The position numbers and the translations under genes were made by a program. Source: Eleusine coracana subsp. coracana (taxonomy: Eukaryota; Streptophyta; Magnoliopsida; Poales; Poaceae). Taken from it: 64,000 nucleotides of DNA. This document shows, piece by piece, positions 55,890 to 64,000 of this stretch (its first letter is position 1; each line of letters opens with the position of its first letter). The notes under the pieces were generated by a model that made no database searches, was not told the origin of the DNA, and was given only the letters and a program-made list of their open reading frames with translations. Location of the stretch: contig CM064417.1 of the NCBI GenBank assembly GCA_032690845.1, positions 28,706,536 through 28,770,535 on the forward strand, given 5' to 3'.

Positions 55890-57491
55890 TGTTGGCACTT
55901 CCCACGTGCCCCTTTTATATGTGAATATTACCCTAATTAGAGCATAATTGATACTAATTTAAGCCATTTACCTATGAAATTGCCTATATAGTTGTATATA
56001 CGTCGTTTTGGAGCTTTATTGCAGAAACAGGTAAAATTGGTGATTAATGCGATGATGGAGAGGACAGGAGTCCAGAACCGATGAAAAGCACTGTAGAAGC
56101 CCAGTGCGCCTATCGGCGCAGCCCATGAGCCGATCGGCGCAAGGGTGTTTTGGCCCACAGAAATGATCGAGGCCCATTCCACATGTTTCTGGAAGTTTAT
56201 CTGCGCAAGACACTTGAAGATATTTTCCTAAGAAGATTTATGGAACTTCAAGAAGATTTATGGAACTCCAAGATCTTAACGTGCAGTACAAGACTTTATC
56301 TTGAAGGAAAAGGCCCACATTGCAGTTGTGGAAGATAGAGGAACCGACTCGGGGAAGAAATCAGAGAAGACACGGCTTGCGCCGATTGGCGCAATCCTGC
56401 GCCGATCGGTGCAACTGCCTTATTTCATGGAAACCGAGTCCTTTAGGAGTAGAACCCCTATAAATACTTGTAAACCCTCGTCGCAGAAGAGGAGGCGACA
56501 GAGGGACACCAGATCCGTGAGTTAGAGCCACCGGGGCTTGCCCCGTTAGAATAGATCTCTAAATGAGTTTCAAGAACCAATGGAGTCAAGAATTGATCCG
56601 TCAAGGTAGGCCATCTCGACGGGGATGAATCTTACTCTATGTATCTCAAGGATAATTGAATATGTTGATGGTTTTGGTGATTTGTCTATCTTGATTCTAT
56701 TATCATGCATGTGCTTATTCCAACTGCCTAGTTCTAGGCTAAGTACGTAGATATTATCGTAATCGTGGTGATTAGGATAGTATTCGGACATTGTATTGAT
56801 TATGGTTGCTTGATGATGCTAGTAGTGTGGTTTAGCGGTGACGGCACTAAGCCTGCGCAGCACTATTAGATAGTTGGGTAGGGTAAGATACTCATGCGAT
56901 TAAGGGTTTCCTCCCCGCAGCGAATAAATAGGGAGCTGCTCGGAAAGCAGGGTGATCTGACTCATTATAGGTTGTCATTGATACATGTAATTACCCATTA
57001 TGATGCTATCCAATTAGACTTTCTGGTTACGATCTCAGTAGTAGATATCTGGCTACTCACTAATCAGCATAGGTTTAATAGATCTTGTGCACTTTGGCTT
57101 AGATTCACCAGTGTGTCGATCGTCTCAACTACCGCGCCGATCAGCGCCACCACAGATTCACCAGCATGCCGATCGGCTCAACACCTGCGCCGATCGGCGC
57201 AACAACCTTGGCTTAGTTTCACCAGCGTGCCGATCGGCTCAATCCCCGCGCCGATCGGTGCAATGACAGATTTACTATCTGGCGCACCTTTGCGCTGGCC
57301 AGTCTCCCCCTCATGCAACCTGACCTTGACAGTAGCCTTTACTAGATCTTTTACTGTTAACTTTGTTTAATAAATCCCTAAGGTCCCAGTGGATTCGATA
57401 TACCTTGGAATACTCAATTCAAGGGAAAAAGTGCTACAATCGTACACCATTCTCTTGTGGTATATAAGTGGGTGCGTAGATACGACCAATA
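55890..57491 (+). repeat. 3' LTR of Athila-type element M
   Basis: TGTTGGCACTTCCCACGTGCC to TACGACCAATA, 1.60 kb. TATA box near 56455. Paired words at 56106-56145, 56378-56420, 57112-57155, 57166-57210 and 57229-57270. The right flank GTTAG belongs to copia G and does not match the left flank of M. Confidence 0.93.
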
Positions 57492-59943
57492 GTTAGAAAT
57501 AAACTCTTGGGAAGCCAACACTGAATCACATGACCTACAGGGGTTATCACAGTTCTTTGCACATTACCACTCGAACGCATGGGATGACAACCACGATAGG
57601 GAAAGCATGGCCTTCAAAGCGTCTCGACTCAAACCTTGGGTTGTGAGGATAGAAATCATTTGTGTGAAAGCCAAATCCACGCGAGCGACGCTCACCATGA
57701 TTGGGAAAACATGGGGCACCAAAACGCTATTGCGCAAAGCCTCTGTTTCGTGAATCAAAGCCATATGAGGAATGACCCTGCCCATGATTGGCACAAGAAA
57801 AAGAGCAAGGCTGAAAACAAGCAAAATCATCATGATGCACATTCCTAGTTAACTCCTCTGGCATCCTCTCAATCCTCTTATGCCTATAACAGTACTCATC
57901 CAAGTGACCCTTACGACCACAGAACATGCAAATGTAGACACTCTCATCTTTAGTCTTAGCTTGCCAAGTGGGTTTGAGTTTTGGCTTCTCGGCTTGCTTT
58001 GGGTTCAAGGAAGGATTAGGGTTAGGTGGATAGTATGTGTCAGTGGGTTTGATGGACTGTTCCTCATCCTTGTAGCTAGAGCTAGCCACAAACTTACCCA
58101 CATTCTCACTCTCCTTGTCACACCTCTCAAATCCCAAGCCCAAGTTGTAGGTTGACCTACTAGCACTTTCTTTAACTCTTGCCAAGTCACTCTCAATCTT
58201 CTCCTCACTCACTAGGGTTCCTTGGAGACGAGAGATGAGATAATCATTTTCTAGGGCTAGGTTTTTGTTTTCCTCTCTAGTGATTGCAATCTTATCCTTA
58301 AGAGAGCCACACAGTACATATGGTGGTGGAAGAATTTTCGAGCGAGTCTCATCTAGCAGCTTGGACTCGAGCTCTTTCACTTGGAGGGTATGAGCTTCCA
58401 ACTCATTAGTGAGCTTGGGGCACTTCTGACATGCACGCAAAAGAGTTGGTCTAGCTTTGAATTCATTAAGCTCTTTAAGGGCACTCTCAAGCTCACTGGC
58501 GACTTGAGAATGCACACATTCCCTCTGACTGAGATCATTTATCACAACTTGACAAGACTCACACTCAACATCAGCATTTTTAGCAAGCTTGGACCTAAGT
58601 CAAGTGATCTCATACTCAGCACTCTCCAACTTAGATTTAAACTCTCTACTCTCACGAACAGCACTGCGAAGCTTATCATCTTACATGAGCAAAACATCGC
58701 GCAAATGATCAAGTTCAGAAGGGAGCTCATCAAGAGTGGGAGGTACCTCGCTTGTGTCAGAGTTGGAGCTAGAGTCGGTATTGTGATCATTCTTTGCCAT
58801 GAAGCAAAGCCCGATGAAGTCCTCCTTCCTCTTGACTCGTGGCTTCTCGACCTCCTCCTCCGAGCTTGTAAGGCCTTCGCTTGATGTGAGGTCGACGTCG
58901 CTCAAAGCGGCAACGCAGGCGCGTGCAATGGCCTTGGCGAACTTCTTGGAGTTCTTGCCTTTCTTGTAGAAGCGGTTCTTCTTCTGCTTGAAATCTTCAG
59001 TGTTGTTGTCATGGTACCTAGCCTTCTTCTTCTTCTTCGGGCAGTCAGCATGCAATGATGTGTCCTGGGTCACCACACTCGAAGCAGGTTCTTGAACCAC
59101 CTCCTCTTCTCTCCTTGCGGTTGTTGTAGAACTTCGTGAACTTCCTTGTGAGCAAGGACAGCTCCTCATTAGGAATGCACTCCATCTGTTCATCGGAAGC
59201 TGCAACAAGAGAAGAAAGAGCAAACTCCAAAGAGGACTTGTCAAGTGAGGGTTAATTCCATAAGAAGCACCACTGTGACTACCCTTTTGAGAGCTAGAAA
59301 GCAAAGCCATGCTAAAAGCAGAATTAGCAAGATTACGATAAGACTTTCTATACAGTTCATGAGATTTTAGCTTGCTACACAGCTGCTCACAGTCCATGGT
59401 ATTGAAATCAGCAGTTTCTTCTAGTGCAGCAATCTTAACCCCCCAAGTATTTTCATCAAGTGAATACAATAATTGCTTAGCTCTATCATTATCATTGTAC
59501 ACAAGGTTACCACAAGCCCGCAAGTTGCACACAATGGCCTCAAATCTACGAAAAGTGTCATCTAGTGACTCGCTAGGTTTTTGTCCAAAGGTTTGGCACT
59601 GTCTATTGTAAGAATCCTTAAGCATAGACTTGACTTCATTGGTACCCTCATGGTACGTTCAAAGCTTTGCCCAAATGGCATGTGCAGTATCAAGATGAGC
59701 AACACGGTCATGTTCATTCCTATCTAGAGCAGAAAGCAGGATATTGACAGCTTTGGAGTTGTTTTCATACCTAATTAACTCACCTGCATATGCAGTGTTG
59801 AGGTCTTCTGGTATGGCATACTCCTGCTCAACTATCTCCCAAGTTGCACGTCCTTGGCTTAAGAGATAAGCCTTAGTCCTTGACTTCTATTAAGGAAAGT
59901 CCTCTCCATCAAACATCCAGAGCTTGACTGCACGCTTCTCCAT
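57492..59943 (-). pseudogene. gag of SIRE/Maximus-type copia element G, cut by the 3' LTR of M
   Basis: The ATG at 59943 (MEKRAVKLWMFDGEDFP) is followed by the UBN2 gag body: LSQGRATWEIVEQEY, then SYNRQCQTFGQKPSESLDDTFRRFEAIV and TADFNTMDCEQLCSKLKSHE. A knuckle CFECGDPGHIIAC lies near 59060 in a shifted frame, so two compensating frameshifts flank it. Next come Lys/Ser/Asp-rich and coiled-coil regions, an overlap into 58545-57727, and a second knuckle CMFCGRKGHLDEYC near 57910. The tail (SYGFDSRNRGF) runs to a stop near 57549. Pol is absent; the sequence meets M's LTR at 57491. Confidence 0.87.
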
Positions 59944-59991
59944 GTTGCCTTCGGATCACAAAACCGGTGAAGGTCAACTAGTGATCAAACC

Positions 59992-60004
59992 GGCTCTGAT
60001 ACCA
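59992..60004 (-). other. Primer binding site of element G
   Basis: The minus strand reads TGGTATCAGAGCC, a perfect initiator tRNA-Met type site, two bases from the LTR. Confidence 0.92.
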
Positions 60005-60006
60005 AT

Positions 60007-60079
60007 TGAAGGACTAAGAAGGCGACTAGAGGGAGGTGAATGGGAGCCAATTAAAATGGTTTATAAGAACTTGGCCTAT
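60007..60079 (-). repeat. 5' LTR start of element G, cut by element R
   Basis: TGAAGGACTAAGAAGGCGAC and onward, matching the first part of solo LTR S (14166-14245) to CTTGGCCTAT, where R is inserted. CCTAT (60075-60079) would be R's left target duplication; its partner is outside the window. Confidence 0.85.
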
Positions 60080-61080
60080 TATTGACACGAATAACGTCCT
60101 CGCGAGCTAACACACTGACATTCCGAGTCCGAGGCGTGCCAGTCGATTTGACCTATAAATTGACAAGGAGAAAACAAAACGTCAAATTACCAGGTACAAT
60201 CAGCAACGAGTACCGATTGTTTGAAAGTAACAGCCTTGAAGCCGATACGGATATGAGACAAACGACAAACGTGAATCTGCCGATTATCTGAGAGTGTAAT
60301 CTTGACCAGATCTATCGAAAGATGAATCTAAATGGTATCACATGATGGTGTCTGAAATAGTATTTAATCGGCTGTGGATTGGACAACCAGCCTAGCCGAT
60401 AGCAACGGTTCCAAACCAGATAAAGGATGATAAAAGCTTCGAAACAACAAGAAAAACCTGTCGATCTAATCTAATATCAATAAATTGTGAATAAATCTAG
60501 ACGAAACGACAGCGATGCGCCCGAAGTTAAAGCCTAGAAAGTGCAAGCAGCGGATCGATGCGATCGTGCAAGCTCGAAGAACTCGTGGAAAGAGAAAGCA
60601 GCGAAGTCGTCGAGTACGAAAAAGTAGATGCGAAAAACGTAAAGGGTTTTTTGTATTTGGTGTGTAACATCCTTTTCTCGACCCCTCGGGTCGCTATTTA
60701 TACCGTTGTTACAGGTTCCCCAGTCGATTACGACAAACTCTCAACTTTCTATCTCTAAAACAAAACTATTCCTAAAAATATACTCCCTAAGAATAAAGAC
60801 TCTTTTACAACTGAAGACATTCTTTCTAGATCCGATTTAATCTCCTAGACGACCGCTGTCATCGTACTGGTATCAAACCCAAACTCTTACGCAACCTTTC
60901 CTTAAATCGGCAGCCCGACCTGTCTTTCCTAAAAGAATCGGCATCTTCCCAATCAGTAACCAGACAAAATCGGCAACTTCTCTCTTCTTAACCGATCGGG
61001 ATTCTCCCAGTGAAACGGCTCTTCCTCCAATTCTTCCTCTCGAAGCCAAGCCAGACACGTGTGAAAAAACGGTGTCAACA
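60080..61080 (-). repeat. 3' LTR of Tat-type element R
   Basis: The minus strand begins TGTTGACACCG at 61080; its other end reads GTGTCAATA at 60080, giving a 9-bp imperfect terminal inverted repeat (TGTTGACAC/TATTGACAC). 1.0 kb. A TATA box GGTATAAATAGCG lies near 60692-60704 (minus strand). The ORFs 60873-61169 and 60558-60758 lie inside the LTR and have no recognisable content. Confidence 0.82.
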
Positions 61081-61097
61081 CATGCCCCCCAGTTTTG
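61081..61097 (-). other. Polypurine tract of element R
   Basis: The minus strand reads CCAAAACTGGGGGGCATG directly before TGTTGACACCG. Confidence 0.75.
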
Positions 61098-61189
61098 GAA
61101 TAAAATAATACTTTTTGTTTTGAAACTTTCTTCGTCATGATTACATCTCCTGAACCGAAACAATTTCAAAACTCGCGCCTAGTTCGGAC

Positions 61190-61347
61190 GGCTGTTTTGA
61201 AGTTTCCATATTGCCCCCACCAGACCAAGACTATAAGTATTCCGTCCGTCTTCAACCTCAGCTCCTATCTTCGCCCTCAACGCCTCCGCCTCTTCGACTT
61301 CACTCTTACGCGCACTAGAGCTCGAAGCCCCTGCTTTCGGCGCCGAG
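61190..61347 (+). promoter_or_regulatory. Putative promoter and leader of the antisense gene of R
   Basis: GACTATAAGTATTCC (TATA-like, 61229-61243) lies about 110 bases before the ATG at 61348, followed by a C/T-rich leader with no ATG. Composition and spacing resemble a plant promoter. Inferred, not proven. Confidence 0.5.
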
Positions 61348-64000
61348 ATGAGTTCATCGACTCCTCCAACGGCGGCGCACACCACCACTGAATTTATTCT
61401 AGAGGTACGTTTACCCAAATCCTCGACCTATCTCCTTCCCTAAATTGTCTTCTTGCTGATTTTTTCTCGTTTTCCCCTCTTCTTAGGCCTTGAGAGACAA
61501 CCTCACAGTCCCAATCCCTGACAAACCTGGTTTTGTATGCCTCGGTCCTATGGGTAATCCAGATCCCACAGATCTAATCAATGCCGAAACCCTATGGATC
61601 CCTTTCAAATCCAGCGAGATGAATCTTGACCAGTGGAACTCGACCTTTAGGTCTTGGCCAAACGTTACCCCTGGTTGGAAAAACTGGTATCTCAAGATGG
61701 CCAACTCCAAAAGGTATACCTGGGAGAAATCCAAAATCAGCCAATGTATAACCCTGTCAATTGCCAACATAGAAAGGAACGAGCCCTTGTTGATTGCAGC
61801 CTCTCACTTTTGGTCTGACACTCTGAACTCCTTCTTGTTCGGCCATGGTCCCATGACCCCAACATTGGCTGATGTTCTGATGCTCATTGGTCTAGATATT
61901 ACTTCTTCAGATCCTACCTTGAACAAGATCACATTTAAACTCAGGTATAGGGGCATCGGTGGCTGGAAAGGTTACATCAGTGAGAATGCCAAAACCGGAT
62001 CCATAGATCAGAGGAAACACGTCGCCTTCTTAAACATGTGGTTGGATAAGTATGTCTTCTGTGGGAAATCAGCGGGCCCTATTGTAGCTTATCTTTCTTT
62101 GGCCGAAAGATTGGCTGGGTGATTCTTTCCCCTTAGGCCGATACTTGCTAGGATCGGTATATAACCTTCTGCATCAGATTGCCTGCAAACTTTTATCAGG
62201 AGATCCGATCGGTAACTTAGGCGGTCCTTGGTGGTTCCTAAATTTGTGGCTCAATCGGTATCTGCAAACACCTCTAGGTTATAATCTCAGAACCTTAAAA
62301 TTCCCAACTGATGACCCTGAGGAAGCAGCTTCACAAACTCGCCGATGCACATCTTATGGGGAGGCCATGGTAATGGTTTCAGCTCCGGCAGCCAGTGTTA
62401 TCGATTACATTAGAATGCTCTACAACAGCCTTGTCTCTGAACATATCATCTGGTTTGCATATATGGATAGTGAGGATCTTTTCAAGAACCCTTTCTTCTT
62501 CAACTTTGAATCCATCACTTCGGATGATACCAGCAGAGAGAATTTCTCAATCGTGATCTCACCAGGCATACTTCCAGTTGGTTTCTTTGGTGGAAAGGGA
62601 CAGCCTTCTTCTTATGAATTCTACTATCCATCGGCTAGCGCACGTTAGCTGTGTATGGGCTAGCTGCCAATCAAGCCGTCGCTTGCCGATTTAGTCAAGA
62701 CCAGAGGAGAAGTTACTTCAGGCGTCGAGCGTGACCGATTGAAGAACTTGATACCAATGCCAATCAGTCCTGACTTGTCAACATGGCAACTAATAAGCTT
62801 TACCACCAAACTGTATAGACAGTGGTGGTCAGAGTGGAGCAAGCATCTCTTCAATATGTCGGCGACTGTGTATTGCAAGAAATTCGATCCTTCATTTGAG
62901 TCTCCTGAACCGGTACATACTTCTCCTTATGACATCTTTTCCACATTCTGCATTTTCCTTTTCAGTAACTAACTCCATCGTGTTAATCTAACAGGAAAAA
63001 GAATCCCCGGTTCCAACTAAGGGTCCGACTGGCGTCAAAATTGACTACGATCGGCCACATAAAGTTTCTCGCATCGATTTTAAAAACCCTTCAATTCAAG
63101 ACATCTTGAAGGGAAGAGCAGAAAAGCTCGTGAAAATCATCACCCAAAAACGGAAGCTTCTCTCTTCCAAGACTGGTCAGAAGATGAAGGCGGCCAAGGT
63201 CACAACTGCTGCTCCCTTACTAGGATTTTTTGATCTGTAGGCACCATCGGTTCAAGCAAACACTGTCTAACCATCTACCGATGAGAATATACCGAGGCCG
63301 ATTGATGCGAGGCCAATTTGCAGAGAATTCCCGCCAGTACCTGGAGAAACTCTAATGGTAGAGGTGCCATCAGACTCATCGGCTTCTCTTGCCGATCCAC
63401 AGGTATCTTTTCAAACCTCATCGCATCACATCGAATTAATTATCACATTTTGACCTCCTTAATTACTTGCCAGATTCCAATTATAGCTCTAACTTCTCTT
63501 GAAGATCCTTCCGGCATATCAGTACATGATACCGATTTACCCCATACATCTTCGCCAGTTACTGAGGTACTGACTTCATCTTTTATCTTTTAGTATGTCT
63601 TTGCATTTCTTGTAACGAATCATCGGTATCCATTCATCAGGATCCACCAATTGCCGATCCTATCCCACCGGCACCAACGAGCCTGATAGCCGAGGAAACG
63701 GTTCAAGCTGATTAGCAGCCAGTTGCCGATCCAATTTCATCGGCAACAGTTGAAGAGACTAATCAACCAGAACTGAGCATGCCAGTTCCCATCCCATCGC
63801 ATGCTGATAAAATCAAGTTTAAAATGGTACGATCTGCGAACTTTACCTTGATCATGCACTTCTCAAAATATGAATCTCATATCAATTTTTAATTGCATAG
63901 GCTCAGAACACTCTGGACAACAGCCTCTTCTCTTTCCATGTTGAATATGAAGAGGAGGATGATGCATCAAGCTCTCAAACCATCCCTGCACTATCAGAAG
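61348..64000 (+). pseudogene. Spliced antisense plant-mobile-domain (PMD) gene of Tat element R, 3' end outside the window
   Basis: Exon 1 (61348-61404, MSSSTPPTAAHTTTEFILE) is joined in phase 0 to exon 2 (61487-62912). Exon 2 encodes a plant mobile domain of the aminotransferase-like class: RSWPNVTPGWKNWYLKM, PLLIAASHFWSDTLNSFLFGHGPMTPTLADVLMLIGL and LNMWLDKYVFCG, then GGPWWFLNLWLNRYL and FFFNFESITSDD. Further phase-0 exons are 62995-63402, 63474-63566, 63641-63826 and 63901 onward, separated by 71-82 bp GT-AG introns. They encode a basic segment and Pro/Ser/Asp-rich linker. One extra base near 62118 shifts the frame. In-frame stops are TAG at 62646, 62661, 63238 and 63713 and TAA at 63268. 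PMD proteins occur in host silencing factors (MAIL1/MAIN) and in plant transposons. The strand is opposite to R. Confidence 0.82.

Noticed and set aside
7496..60004. tRNA-like matches (TGGTATCAGAGC and TGGCGCCGTTGCC types)
   Set aside because: These are primer binding sites of 12-20 bases next to LTR ends, not tRNA genes. No cloverleaf surrounds them.

Overview
The window is plant nuclear DNA, most likely from a grass (Poaceae), and it is built almost entirely of nested LTR retrotransposons. I found no intact host gene, rRNA, tRNA or CRISPR. The grass assignment rests on element types: a Tekay/Del chromovirus with an extra ORF before gag (rice RIRE3-like), SIRE/Maximus copia LTRs beginning TGAAAGTGCATCTA, and Athila and Tat gypsy elements with a tRNA-Asp-type primer site (TGGCGCCGTTGCC...). 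Names given as 'clade' come from motif recognition, not from a search.

Layout, left to right. (1) 1-8702: Tekay chromovirus A, minus strand (3' LTR, gag-pol with chromodomain, extra ORF, PBS, 5' LTR). A sits in the gag of SIRE-type copia B (8703-12564). B sits just behind the primer site of gypsy element C (12565-16439), whose LTR carries solo LTR S (14166-16010). C abuts the tail of another Tekay-type LTR (16440-16905). (2) 16940-29947: element H, plus strand, a decayed ORF made of serial retropepsin-like modules. It is split by an LTR remnant (E), which is itself split by a complete non-autonomous element D (18128-25863, TSD GGGGC). (3) 29955-31802: a plus-strand LTR of the C/E family and an Athila-type ORF fragment. 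(4) 31803-37424: copia J, plus strand, 5' LTR and gag only, with a D-family solo LTR K inside its LTR (TSD GTAAC). (5) 37716-46242: Tat-lineage gypsy P, minus strand, interrupted in its LTR region by solo LTR L1 (TSD TGGCC). P carries a multi-exon gene on the opposite strand. (6) 46243-46786: start of a Tekay-type LTR (Q). (7) 46787-57491: Athila-type element M, plus strand, with both LTRs, gag, a protease split by chromovirus-like solo LTR N (TSD CATGG), no RT/RNase H/integrase, and an ATHILA-ORF1-like frame. (8) 57492-60079: gag and LTR start of SIRE-type copia G, minus strand. (9) 60080-64000: 3' LTR of a second Tat element R, minus strand, with an opposite-strand, spliced plant-mobile-domain gene running off the window.

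Three things stand out. Several unrelated families (gypsy and copia) each carry their own short GC-rich palindromic word, used in pairs and scattered through LTR, leader and even gag coding sequence. Both Tat elements carry a spliced antisense gene in the same slot with different N-terminal domains. Element H is a chain of protease-like modules that have lost the catalytic motif. Most coding frames are broken, and many of the stops are compatible with C-to-T decay.
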